The notes: generated by a model not told the origin, from the letters alone. A DNA stretch of 64,000 nucleotides from Sipunculus nudus (GCA_026874595.1 CM049316.1:74677176-74741175); one strand, 5' to 3'; positions 26,007 to 37,819 are shown, counted from the first letter of the stretch. Numbers and translations are program-made.

Positions 26007-26865
26007 GGCTGTGTGTAAAACCCGGACGCCTGACGTCGGACGCCGATTTCACAAAAATCGACATATTTTAATAACTACTCATCAAATGCCTATAAACTTT
26101 CACATTACCATTGTCCGTATATAGATCTTTGATCCTACAGAGTAACTTGAAAAAATATGGACTAATTATAATTTTATTAACCGTCATCCATCTCGGACGT
26201 TAGTCGGACGTCGGCCGGACTTCAACTGAAATGCAAGTATTTTGCAGTTATGGTGAAATTTATCTGTGCAAAAAGTATTAGTTTTTATTAGTTTTCCTGA
26301 ACAGGTTCCAGCCTTCTTTTCTTCTTATTTTATATTTATAAAAATTTTTCCTAGCAAATGAGCGTAAAAAATGAGAATAAATTTCAAATGGCACTGAGAC
26401 CTAAGTGCGCATTAAAAATGCACCAGCGCCCTCTGGGGTCCGCAGGTGTGACAGAAAGGGTGTCATATTTTGTGGAACAGATCCTTGATAAACCCCGACC
26501 GGCATCCGAGAGTTATAAAATCGGTGATAACTAAATCAATGGAGAGAATTTTAGCCTAGGATTGGCTGTGCTTGAGCTTTTATTCCAAAACAATATATCT
26601 GGGTACTTTTTGCACAGATAAATTTCACCATAACTGCAAAATACTTGCATTTCAGTTGACGTCCGGACGACGCCGACTCACGTCCGAGATGAAAGACGGT
26701 TAATAAAATTATAATTGGTCAATATTTGTTCACGTTACTCTGTGGGATATAAGATCTATATACGGACAATGGTCATTTAAATTTTATAGGTATTTGATGA
26801 GCAGTTATTAAAATATGTCGATTTTTGTGAAATCGGCGTCCGGCGTCCGGGTTTTACACACAGCC
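26007..26865. mobile_element. Long-TIR DNA element 1 (859 bp), Mutator-like, non-autonomous
   Basis: Ends are GGCTGTGTGTAAAACCCGG and its reverse complement. The terminal inverted repeats are about 270 bp (26007-26277 and 26604-26865), with indels and substitutions between the arms. A 9-bp duplication GCCAATCTA flanks it. Long TIRs with a 9-bp duplication fit the Mutator (MULE) pattern; that assignment is an inference, since there is no transposase. The ends carry clustered CGGACG motifs (CGGACGCC..GTCGGACGCCG; further in, CTCGGACG, GTCGGACGTCGGCCGGAC). The ~330-bp middle shows nothing recognisable. The DNA can fold into a long hairpin. Confidence 0.85.
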
Positions 26866-26874
26866 GCCAATCTA
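26866..26874. repeat. Right target-site duplication, element 1
   Basis: GCCAATCTA, perfect copy of 25998-26006. Its last base is the first base of the left duplication of element 2. Confidence 0.9.
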
Positions 26875-26882
26875 TATTTTAG
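26874..26882. repeat. Left target-site duplication, element 2 (ATATTTTAG)
   Basis: Identical to 29763-29771. Confidence 0.9.
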
Positions 26883-29762
26883 GGCTGTGTGTAAAACTCG
26901 GAAGACGGAAGTCGGAAGCCAAGGATTTTTTTAGAAACAAAACCATAAAGCATTTACAAAATGCCATTACATCAATACTATTTCGACTTTTATCGATACA
27001 CTTGGGTCTGTTCTATCATTCTGTTAAGAATCATAGTTATTCAATCAATAATCTGAAAGTTATAGAAGATTCTGTGCTCGGAAGCCATCTCGGAAGTCAC
27101 TCGGAAGTGCCGGGTTGTAGTCCAAATGTGTAAAACTCGGAAGCCACGGCCATGCACTGGTCATCAAATGGTCAGCATGCGTCTCAAGCATTTTCAATAT
27201 CTTCCAGATGACATATTTTTTATAATTCAATCTGTTGTGTAACATTCATGATGCTGTTTTCTTAAAATAATATTTGGTGGTCATATTTTTTTCATTTTGT
27301 AAAACAACATAGTAAAATTGATTAATTAAAATGATAAATAGAATTAAAATTGGACAGAAACATGACGTCCTGAAAATGTTTCTAAAGGTTGTTTCGATAA
27401 AATATTTTATGTTTCATGTATAAATTAACCAATCTTTTCATGTTCCATTGATAAAAAATTTCATCAGGATTATGTATCTCTTAGACTAAAAAATCTATTA
27501 TGTAATATTTTATTGATTCCAAAATATATTTTATATTTCATGATCAGAAGGCACAGTTTACAAATTCAAAATGGGATTTTTTCCCCGATATGTTCATGTT
27601 GTAAAATAACCCTTTTCAATTCAAGTTTTAAAATGTTGCCAAAATAGACAGCATAATATGCATAATATTTCACATTGAATTGTTTGATAATGACCTTATA
27701 ATGACCTTAAAAACCTTGACAGAAAAAAATACACAATACATGTGTAAATAGATATGATGCCGATTGTAACATTTAACATTCATATAAAATAAAATTGTTT
27801 CTGTTTTTGCAGAACGATTTGATATTTCCTCGGTATTTTTATGCTGTTATGTACAATGTTTGGAAAATTAATTTTCTGAAATTTATCAAAAACAGACGGC
27901 ACAAACATTAATACTTTTTATATACATATTGTAAATCGCGCCAACAGAAAAAAAAATTCAACAACAAATCAATAAAACATCAACAAAACATTCAGCTTGC
28001 CAAAAATTATTCAGTAAATGTTTGAAAATAAACTGTAACAAAGTAAAACGGCTTTTTTGTTAAGTAGTCTCTTATAAATATTAAAAAATTATTTTTATAA
28101 CAGAACCTGTTACAAGCAACTATGAGGTCCGAAAGGAGTTAGATCCGAAAACGCACGGCACTACTTTATAGAATTCCGACTATAGTTCAGTGATTACCAT
28201 GTAGGCCTAAGAATAAGCTTCCTGTTAACTTGTTTTTTTTTTATAAATTTAATTACGAAAAGGGTACATATATAAGTATCAAATAAAGATTGTGAGTATA
28301 TAGATAAGATTCATGTGCACGAAAAGGATTTTTTTATAAAGCTATTTTGTCAAAGAAGAATGGGAATAATTGATATTAATCATTGAAATTTTTATGTTTG
28401 CGATAAATATCCAACCAGATTTTCCACAGTAATTAATTTGATGGGTATTTGTCGAAAAATCATCGGAAAGGATTCGTTTCATTATTGCATGACGTCAACA
28501 TTTTTATGCATGGAATTTCAAGGTATGAATCTTAGCTAAGCAATAACTGGTTAGATAAAAATGCCTATAGCCGTAGCTTCTTTAAGACACCATTTAACCT
28601 CCAGACATACAGACTTTTACTTAAAGCCTCTAATGTCTTATGTGTCAATAAGATCCTATTATGAGATTATTTATCTAAGATTTGACATTCAACGATCTCC
28701 TCCTAACACAAAACAGAAATTTCTTTATGGAGATCGTTGTAATCGTCACTCCGTGCAGTTCCTTAATTGAAGCTGGGAACACATTCTGTATTTAGATGCC
28801 CTTATTACGCACATAACATCTGATGGTTTAATGAATTATAAAAATATTTTCAAAATTTCTAAAATATCAATTTATTTGAAGTTAAATGATTATAATAATG
28901 TTGTAACAATATCAAAAGTGTTATAAATAGAAAATAATTACCATGGTTGAAAAAGTATGAAAAAAAGAGTTGAAAATATTTTATTTTTTGTTTAAAACCA
29001 ACTTTATGCTTAAACATAAAAACATATTAGATTTTATAATCGCACGTGTATAAGTATGTAATATATTACCTGTTTTGTTGTATCCCTTACTACGATATAT
29101 CTTTATTTAAAAAAAAATCGTAGAATTCTCACGTTATAAAACACATTTAATTTACGTCTTATTTGGTACATATATGTTTGTTGATGTTCCAGCGATGTCC
29201 TATTAGGATATATTGAATTTCCAATATATTATGATAATATTCAATATATTGGATATTTGCTCAACATAAGGAAAATATATTAAAACTGTTTTAATATTTA
29301 ATGATATCGTAATTTATAAATGTATTTTTAAAGTCGTATTCGGATTTCTTTTATCATATTTTAGTAGGTACAATGTATTGTATTATATACTCATTACAAG
29401 CACAATCATAAGCACTTTAAATATATGCATGCAATTAAACTGCATTTGCCATGTGGCTCTAAACTGAACATATGCTGACCTGTGCGTCTCCGTGACTTCC
29501 GAGTTTTACACATTTGGACCGCATCCCGGCACTTCCGAGTGGCTTCCGAGATGGCTTCCGAGCACGAAATCGTCTATAACTTTCAGATTACGGAATGGAT
29601 AACTATGATTCTTCATGGAATGATAGGACAGACTTTATTCTATCAACAGAAATTAAAATGGTGTTGATCTAGAGGTAATTTGTGCATGTTTTAGCACTTT
29701 ATTTATGAAAAATCCTTGGCTTCCGATTTCTGGCTTCCGACTTCCGAGTTTTACACACAGCC
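26883..29762. mobile_element. Long-TIR DNA element 2 (2880 bp), related to element 1, non-autonomous
   Basis: Starts GGCTGTGTGTAAAACTCGG and ends in the reverse complement, sharing the outermost ~16 bases with element 1. TIRs are about 290 bp (26883-27180 and 29469-29762). They hold arrays of CGGAAG(Y) motifs at the positions where element 1 has CGGACG. It is flanked by the 9-bp duplication ATATTTTAG. The 2.3-kb interior (27181-29468) is very AT-rich, without a transposase-like frame or other recognised content. The Mutator-like assignment is inferred from TIR length and duplication length. Confidence 0.85.
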
Positions 29763-29771
29763 ATATTTTAG
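29763..29771. repeat. Right target-site duplication, element 2
   Basis: ATATTTTAG, perfect copy of 26874-26882. Confidence 0.9.
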
Positions 29772-30086
29772 GCTGGTTCCTTCTATATTTTAATTAATGA
29801 GGGAGCCAAACTACACATTTTCCTATGTACAGCTAAATGTAGAAAAAAGTTAAACTGCTAAATATGGTTCATTTTATGATTATTCGCATATTATTTTTAT
29901 TTGTACAATTAATGAAAAGTATTTTGGCCTTTTTCTCTCTATTTACATGTCTTTGAGGTCATGTTGTCAACATGGGGTTACAAGGTCAAGGACCCATATG
30001 ACAGCAGACAGCATGCACGTTTTCCGACAAGCCCAGTGAACAGTAAGAAGATAAACAGAAATACGTGAGGCGATGTCAGTGACGTG
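29772..30086 (+). promoter_or_regulatory. Probable promoter/5' UTR of the FAM210A-like gene
   Basis: The 315 bp before the ATG lack a TATA box near a defined start. An ACAAGGTCAAGG stretch at about 29980 resembles an extended nuclear-receptor half site (ERR type), and a TGACGTGA CRE-like site overlaps the start codon region at 30080. Both are single short matches and only suggestive. The long-TIR element 2 ends 324 bp upstream of the ATG. Confidence 0.35.
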
Positions 30087-30177
30087 ATGGCATTCAGTCG
30101 TTTTAACATTCGGACACTGAGCCTGGCTAAGCAAGGCTGGACGTCATCCTACAGACGGTCTGATCTAGGTTTGTCAG
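30087..30177 (+). CDS. FAM210A: FAM210A-like exon 1 (targeting peptide)
   Basis: Codes for [18 protein letters not shown] and about 12 more residues. It ends TGTCAG|GTGAGT, a strong donor, leaving one base of the next codon. Confidence 0.8.
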
Positions 30178-33100
30178 GTGAGTTTCGCGTCCTAACAACT
30201 GCACAAGGTTTCTTTCACCATCTCACTGTTCTCAGTGTCATTTTGGGCACTTCACACATTAGTCATTACATCAGTTCAGATGTTGCATCATTGTGAATCC
30301 ACTTGATATAATTGAATTTCTGTATAATGGTAAATTCAAGAGAAAGACATATTTTCATTTGGACATATTACTACCATTATTAGATAATAAGATTTATCAA
30401 ATGTTATTATGACTTATGAAGTTATGACTTATGTATTATGACTTTTTTAATTTTATACATTTTTTCAAAGTTACCATATTTAGTTTAAGCGTATTAATTT
30501 TACAGATTTTCAGGGAATGATTATAGAATCCATCCTACAGGTTGGGAATTGAAATCAGGCTCCTGTTTTACTTTTAGTCAACAAAAAAAATACAGTCCAT
30601 TTCGTCAACATTGTCAAGTTTGTTCGTATCTCCTTTGTGTGCACCTGTGTCTCCATCTGGATGTGAACCTGTAATAATAAATTCGGGAATTATTAGTACA
30701 CATATCATGCAAAATTTTGTGAAGCTTTTCACCGGCTGGGTCTCTTACCAGCAACCATTGATAACAAGACATATGTGCTACCATCTCGGCAATAAAAGAT
30801 GAGTTGGGAGTGAGTGGTCAAGTGGGGATATTTTTACACATATATGTCTACTTTCATCTGGATGTTGGTCTTAGTTGTGAAAAATGAGGGTAAATTTTTG
30901 TTAATCGCCCAAGCTTAAAAAATTAACTCTCAGCCTTTTCTTAACTGCCTGCCACCAACATGTACTCCATCTCTTGCTTCGCCAAGACAAGGTTAAATAA
31001 CTGGTTTATTTGAAAACCCTAACACTTGAAATATACACAATATGTATATGGAATACTTGGATCAGGTGTGATCGATGTGAATACAAATCAGGGTTGGGCA
31101 AATCTCCGGTTTTATGCATAAAACCTAGTCCAGTGGATTTTACTGGGTAAACCCGGGTTTTATGGGTTTTACAGGTTTTATGGGCAATATAGTTCCAAAT
31201 GGCAACTGACTGAACTCAAAATATATAAATATACATAATATATAACTGATATTGGTGATATATAGCAGTTATAATGATAATTTTTTTAAAAAATCAGGAG
31301 TATAGGATACCACACAGTGACACCTCACTTGGACTTTGCTGCAGAAGCTATGGCATCCACTGGGTACTGACACTTTGGGGATTATTGTTAATACAAGAAT
31401 ATGAGAGGTTTTAGTGGAGTAAAGCCTAGATAATCAAGAGTTACTCACAAAGGATTTCATTATGGTATGATTCTGCTATATATATCCAGGGCATGTGAGA
31501 GATCTTTAGTTAGGTCTTTTCAGTCATAGTGTGATCTCTGACTGCCACCATCTATTGGTATTAAACTTATTTCATGGACAGTCACTGTAGTTTTTGCCTC
31601 TTTATTTGATTAAATATGCATTTTATGCAGCAATTCTGAAATTGAAAGGAATGCTTGTAAGAAGCCCAAATCATATTGCCCATGAAACCTGCATGTGGGA
31701 TTTAAGGCTTATTGCCAGCCCAGGTAATAAGGGGTATTTCCCACCGGATATTACCCACCCAACCCTGATACAAATGCCTGAAGGGCCCAAGACAACTGTT
31801 TTGAATGATGTAGACAGGACATGCACAAAAGCCAAGTGGTGTAAACAAGAACAGGGAGGTATCATGATGGATGTTGAATCTGGATGGGATATTAACAGCA
31901 GACAATATGATACCATATGTACTCAAATGTGAGGGAAGACTGTGGATTATATATGATATAAAAGGGTCTACTATGAAATATACTTAGTCTACGAATGTCA
32001 GAGCTGCAAAGGTAGAATTTACCCTATGTGTTTGTGATCACCGTCGGACAGGTAGCGTAGGACAGATTCCATAGTTCTGCTGATTTTCAGTTCGTATTGT
32101 TACATGATTAGTTCAGTTGTGATTAAAAGTAGCATTACTACTATTAGTTGGTATCTTTCTTTTTTGTTTTAAGGAGCCTGTTCTGATATCTGAAATCTAT
32201 TAACTAATAATTACTAAAAACAATCCTTGGACCTTTCATAAAAATAGGCCAGAAAACACCAATCCCACCACCACACAGGCTGTTTGTTTTGTTTATATAT
32301 CCAAGTTTTTATTACGTCGGGGGCCACAATAAACCATAAAAAATTCAACAAGGACACCTGGTTGCAATTTAGTCAAGTAGTGGTTGTTGCAAAGTGCATA
32401 TTCTACATATAAGGCAGATGAATTGCTAGCTTTAAATATATCCATAAAGTATATCATTACTGTGTGACATACATACTGACCAGAAGAGTAAAATTTACTT
32501 TCATACTCTTTAAAAAAAATTTTAGGGTCTGATGGCTGATTCCACTGTATGTCCTCATGACAGTTAATTGAATTTTGTCGTACTGTATTGTAAATATATA
32601 ACATTGCCCAGCAAGGCTTTGTTACTATATAATAAAATGTTTAATAATTAATATCAGTTTATATTTGATTATACTGGAGTGGACATTAACAGTCGACTCA
32701 TTATATATGTGTTACCATACCTTTTAAATGTGTATATATTGAATCTTTTTAAATGTTTATATTTTATATCTTTGTAGTGTCTTGCCGCTGTCTCAGTTCA
32801 AGTGCAAGGACCTCACATCATAACAACCCAGCATCAAACCATTATGCAATTACTCAACATGGAGACTTAAAATCATGTTCAACCCACCTCAGTTTTCGAT
32901 TAGCTGGTGTATTACCAGTAAGGACATTATCCAAAACGAGACCCTTGTTCCTGACAGAATGTCTCCCTGACAGACAGAATGAGCTGTGTTCAAGACAGTT
33001 CTTTTGCACAAGCACTCGTTCTTTCATGTTCCCGTCACTGAAGAGATGGTCGGGGAAATCAGATGTCGCTAAAGATAAAGATGACAAGCCAGCAGAAGCA

Positions 33101-34363
33101 CAGCCTGCTGCGATGGGAGTGATGGACCGTTTCAAGAACGCATACAAACAGTATGGCAAGACCTTGATCGCTGTTCACGTTGCCACATCCATTGTGTGGT
33201 TTGGTTCCTTCTACTATGCTGCAGCTAGGTAAATTTTATATGGAAACAATATAAATTAAGATAAATAACATGTGATGTGGGGACACAAAACCTGTGCTGT
33301 AAAGGTGTCAGATGTTAACCAATAAATTGCTCCAGGGAACTTTTTTTTTCAATGAAACATGTTTTGAAAAGGTATGTATGCTGACTCACTGCCATCTTTC
33401 ACGAAACAGCACATGGCTTTGACATATCAATGTTCACAATGAGTCATGTCATGTAATCATGCTTCATAATGATTAGGTGGGCATATGATCATAAATGTAT
33501 ATGATGTAACCCCTAGTTGTAAGCCCTGTAAAATGGCAATCCCTGTATTATATACACTGGAATATACACAAAATTTAGTCACATGGAGATTTTCATAATT
33601 CCAGCCTGTATGTCAAATATTAGTCAAATTCATGAAGCTGTTCATCAGATATCTTTGAAGATGCACAAACACAGAACTTGCAGAAAACGAAGCCTCTCTT
33701 CACACAGGGTTTACTAATATAAAATGCTTTACTTGCAACATGTTTTTGGGTACACAGTGTTTCCTAATGAAAACCATATAGAAAACACCATGTTAACTGA
33801 ACTGGCTAACCTTGCTTACAGTTCTGTCAAAGTATGTAAAGTGTGTTTTCAGTGTTTAAAAGATAGAAGATAATGATTGTAAAGTTATTAACTGTGTCTA
33901 GGTCCTTAGAATCTTTTTAGTTAACTATATTCAGGGTTCATAATGTCAAAAACAACTATGAAAGATCATAAACAATGTTTGTTTCAGTGGCCTGGATGTG
34001 GTTCCATATTTGGAGAAATGGGGAGCAAGCGAGATGATCATCAAGCCGTTCAGAGACTCAAGTATCGGAGATGTGGCAGTGGCATATCTTATGTACAAAC
34101 TGGCCACCCCAGCTCGCTACACTGTTACCATTGTCGGTACCCAGCAGATGGCCCGTTACCTGAAAACGACTGGTTACATCCAGCCAATACCAGAGGGAGA
34201 CACCATCAGGGAGCTCGTAAAGGAGGGTTCTCAAGAAATGCGGCACAAAATGAAATCAACTGCAGCAGTTCGACGAAAAAAGTTTAATGACGCAATGAAT
34301 GTCAATAAACAGAAGATAACGACGTATTATAAAAACAGGAAGAAGCAGAGACTACGACACTGA
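30087..34363 (+). CDS. FAM210A: FAM210A-like mitochondrial DUF1279 protein (3 exons)
   Basis: Exons are 30087-30177, 32778-33228 and 33988-34363, totalling 918 nt and coding for 305 residues plus stop. Both introns are GT-AG and phases agree (1, then 2). Residues 1-60 are rich in Arg and Ser with almost no acidic residues, as in a mitochondrial targeting peptide. A linker follows to about 140. The DUF1279 domain starts at [11 protein letters not shown] (147 on) and continues with a membrane segment ([20 protein letters not shown], about 160-179). Next come [13 protein letters not shown] at the exon 2/3 junction and [22 protein letters not shown] basic helical tail follows to the end ([16 protein letters not shown]...), like the coiled-coil tail that marks FAM210A rather than the shorter FAM210B. 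FAM210A is an inner-membrane protein reported to support mitochondrial translation and muscle/bone maintenance in vertebrates; its role here is inferred from family. The ATG at 30087 is chosen because it opens the targeting peptide. Confidence 0.9.
30178..32777 (+). other. Intron 1 of the FAM210A-like gene
   Basis: 2600 bp, GT...TTTGTAG. No gene inside. It contains an A-rich run at 30585, a patch at 31125-31190 built from repeated GGTTTTA(T/C)(G)GG phrases, and AT-rich filler. Confidence 0.75.
32778..33228 (+). CDS. FAM210A: FAM210A-like exon 2
   Basis: The acceptor is ATCTTTGTAG|TGTCT. Codon 31 (GTG) is split g|tg. The exon ends CAGCTAG|GTAAAT, leaving two bases (AG) of a Ser codon. It covers the linker and the first half of DUF1279 including the membrane segment. 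Confidence 0.85.
33229..33987 (+). other. Intron 2 of the FAM210A-like gene
   Basis: 759 bp, GTAAAT...TTTGTTTCAG. Nothing else was recognised in it. Confidence 0.8.
33988..34363 (+). CDS. FAM210A: FAM210A-like exon 3
   Basis: The acceptor is TTTGTTTCAG|TGGCC. It completes Ser181 and continues [12 protein letters not shown], the second half of DUF1279 and the basic tail to TGA at 34361-34363. Confidence 0.9.
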
Positions 34364-34471
34364 GTCAGGTTTAGTTTACCAGGTGCATTATATGTTGAAA
34401 GCTTCCAAGACATCCGGGCATGTCTCACATTCACTCTTACCTGAGCCAATATTTGTATATATATATAGAAT

Positions 34472-34565
<94 letters not shown>

Positions 34566-34879
34566 AAGGGCCAGATCCCGTTCCAGATGCCGATTGGGAT
34601 TTGGTCTGGCCTAAACCCCGATTATTAACTTTAAGGAAAGAGAATGAGTTCCTGTCTGAACTTATCAAAGTTTAGATCAGCCTAGACCTAGATTCAGAGA
34701 ATGCCCTGATAGGTTGTGTGAAATTATAACTTAATAATTTAGTATTGACAAATCTAAATTTAGTTTGTCAGTGTTAATTATTCTACCTTAATAAGTTAAC
34801 TTATATTTAAGTTTCAGTTAATTGAGTGATGATATTTATTTGAATTATTTCTTAAGTCCTTGTAATATTTTTCAATAAA
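34364..34879 (+). other. 3' UTR candidate with AATAAA at 34874
   Basis: The first plus-strand AATAAA after the stop codon that I found is at 34874-34879. If used, the 3' UTR would contain the AT array at 34480-34562. An earlier non-canonical signal is possible. Confidence 0.4.
34480..34562. repeat. (AT)n microsatellite
   Basis: About 41 uninterrupted AT units, immediately followed by GTCAAGGGCCAGATCCCG. Confidence 0.95.
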
Positions 34880-35158
34880 AATTATTATTTCCAATATTTT
34901 CATCAGATTGTTTATATATTTTTTATAAAATGATTGAACTAGGTTAAGCTGACTCACTGCGTTTAAGCTGCGTTTTGAAGGTAGAATAAATTGTTAGATG
35001 GATAACATAGAAAAAAGTTAAAAATCTTATGAAGTTTTCAGTCCCCAGTTTTAAAATATGGATATGCTTTACTTGTATCAACTCATGAACAGCTTACATT
35101 TAAGTGAAAAATCCTGATTTCATGAAAACCAACAATTTATAACTTCTCTTGTCAACAT

Positions 35159-35242
<84 letters not shown>

Positions 35243-35634
35243 TCATATTTTTATTACATATATTAATATAAATTAAAAAATTTTTCACACTACTTGTTTT
35301 ATTATTTTCATGTCTTAACCTAATGGAATATGTTTACACCAAAAGCCTGCTCTAGTATGCCATTGAATCTCAATCAGGAACTGGTCCTGACCAGATTCCG
35401 ATTGGGGTTAAGGCCAGACTGAATCCCGATCGGGGTTTGGTCTGGACCAATCGGAATTGGTCCAGCCCAGATCCCGATCGACATTTGGTCCAGACCAATT
35501 CCTGATTGGTCTGGACCAATCGGTGATTGGTCCAGACCAGATCTCGATCGGGACAAGGTCTGGACCAGATCCCAATCGGGGTTTAGGCCGGACCAATCGC
35601 CAATTGGTCCAGATCGGGATCTGGGCCTTGACAT
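34563..35634. repeat. AT-array-bounded composite with palindromic minisatellite (35385-35632)
   Basis: The left edge TATATGTCAAGGGCCAGATCCC is matched inverted at the right edge (GGGATCTGGGCCTTGACATATA, about 35613-35638). Between them is unrelated AT-rich DNA, then ~250 bp of degenerate units mixing GGTCTGGACCAATCGG and its own complement GGTCCAGACCAGATC, with CCGATCGGG cores. A short stretch of the same units also follows the left AT array (34571-34622). Open frames across it are artefacts. Confidence 0.65.
35164..35242. repeat. (AT)n microsatellite
   Basis: Two AT runs separated by AAAT, inside the composite at 34563-35634. Confidence 0.95.
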
Positions 35635-35655
35635 ATATATATATACACACACACA

Positions 35656-35820
35656 CAGTGAAACCTCAAAATTCACCCAATGGGACCTAGATCAAGTGGT
35701 TTTTGGGGTGGTCATCTAAATGACTGTTTTAGGAGCAAAAAAGAATTCGGACAATGAAAAGTTGGATGTTTATTTGAGGTGGTTGCTAAATTGAGGTAGT
35801 CTTTAGGCGAGGTTTGGCTG
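35656..35820. mobile_element. CAGT-ended MITE, copy 1
   Basis: Begins CAGTGAAACCTCAAAATTCACC and ends GGCGAGGTTTGGCTG; the reverse complement of the end, CAGCCAAACCTCGCC, matches the start. TA follows on the right, while the left flank is CA in a (CA)n run. Internally it is rich in GGTGGT / ACCACC. The TIR resembles pogo/Tigger-type Tc1-mariner ends (inference). Confidence 0.5.
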
Positions 35821-37817
35821 TATGTATGATATAACATAGAACAGATGCTTCCATGAGTGATATGACTGATATCTACTTCAATGATAATTTGTACAGGGTT
35901 CATATGGGATTTTTAAACCATGAAAATCCAAGAAATCAAAACTGCAGTATTTAAGTATACACAAATATCCTTAAATTATTAGAATAATGACCAGAAGTCC
36001 ATAAAAGTTGTTAACATTTTGCATTTGTGCAGTTCTCTTTCAATGTAAATGTCAAATATACTATGAAAAGTCAGACTGCATGCTGTGTGACCTTGTCTCA
36101 GTTCATAGTGTTTATCTCAGATTACATGCTCTTTCACTCACAGATGTCATATGACTGTCTGATGGAGATTATTTAACTTTGTGAATGTGACCATGAGGAA
36201 TGAACACATAATAAAACAGCTACCATTGCCATTAATCAGAATTTTTTTACTGATACAGAGATTGGTCCACAATATCTTATGGATACCTTCAAAGGTCCTA
36301 AAATTGATACAAAGGTTTTGAGGGTGAAATGTTTAAAGTTAGTTAAAGAGGGCATGCCATTGCACACTAGCTGGCATTCATCATGTCCACACTTGTTGGT
36401 ATGTCTTGTTATTATTGAAGTTCAGTTTAAAGGACATAGGAGGTGCTACAGGTTACAACTTGTCACCTCATACCAGTGCTGGTTAATGGCGAGGAATGTA
36501 GGCATTCCAAACAATCCTTGATACTCCACCTCTGACTCGAAGACATAATAAAATATTATATGGTGTGCATGGCCACAATTGTGAATGATCCACACAAGGG
36601 TATTTTAATTGCAAGTGTAGGTAATTCTTCCCTTAAATTCAACAACCCTTATAAATGCTAACGTGAACCACCATGCCTCACCTGAGGACAGATCATATCT
36701 TTGACCTGTACACCAATAATTTTGTTTGATGCTGCTGCATTGATTAAAACTAGAAGAATCCTTTAAATGTTATTCTCGACGCCTGTGAAGATTTTGATTT
36801 TGTTTGCTCATTGATGAGCTGATGCCAAATTGCAGTTCCACTTGTAACTATGCCCAGTTCAAATGAGAGAAAGATGGTCCTAGGCAAATATAAGACAAAT
36901 AGTTTTAGATGGATCCATTAATTGCCAAGTGGTGTCCTTTTACTTGCAGTATTCTTCAGTGACTGCTTGAAGGATTTTTCGTTCAATTTTACATGTGTGT
37001 ATCAGTATCAAAGCATACGCCCACCACTATTGCTTTGAATAAATTGCTCTGAATAAATTGCTTTGAAGGCCTCAATATAACTATGGATGTGGCACCACCA
37101 GTCCTGCAATGCTGAGAAAAGTTGCCAAGTTATATTCATGAAGAATTTATGATAATCCATGCTGTTATGGCTTACAAATACTTTTGTACTTGCAATAAAA
37201 AATGACACAACTACTAAGGTGTTTACTGCACAACAACTCATCTGTAACTGGCATGAACTGCTTGGTATGTACTGGGCACTGGTCCTTTTAAAGCCATCTT
37301 ATTTTTTAAATGCCAGGAATTTCTTAGAAATCATCTTGAATAGTAGGCCAAATGTGCATGTACAATTTTAATATTACATTATAAGGCATTGTAAATTAAT
37401 TATTTGCTATTTAATCCAATGAATTATTCGGATTATGTAGTTTTTTAATGGCTCACTGTGTGAGTTGATTAATTGCTATAACTTTTTGCAGACATATTTG
37501 CAGACAAGTCTTGTGTACATAAACACAAGGGAAGGATGCTGTAATGGTTGATTTGTTTTTGATAATAAAATAGGACTCAAGTTAACATGGCTTCATTGTT
37601 TATGGTACTTTTAACAAGTAAGCATGTGTCACGTTATGTTTCCATGTCTCTGTTCAGTTGATTTGCATTATCTAATGAATTTGAGCATCACTGAGTGCCA
37701 CTACAGGGTTGAATGCTGAAAGAAATTCCCTGGGCATGGGGCACTAAATAAAGGGAAACCATGATATATATACCAGTATGTAAACATCTGAGAGAGAAAT
37801 AAGATTAAGAATATATA
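35821..37817. other. Intergenic, no gene recognised
   Basis: Only short frames. There is a 17-bp tandem phrase (TTGCTCTGAATAAATTG-like, about 37030-37068). Confidence 0.4.
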
Positions 37818-37819
37818 TA

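Noticed and set aside
27181-29468. Search for a transposase in long-TIR element 2
   Set aside because: Only short frames without a DDE-like or zinc-finger signature; treated as non-autonomous.
31125-31190. GGGTTTTA-like repeats as interstitial telomere
   Set aside because: The phrases are irregular and not the metazoan TTAGGG unit.
34383-34675. Overlapping frames with long Tyr-Ile runs
   Set aside because: They translate an (AT)n array.
35374-35690. Frames on both strands with repeated Gly-Pro-Asp-Gln
   Set aside because: They translate the self-complementary minisatellite on either strand.
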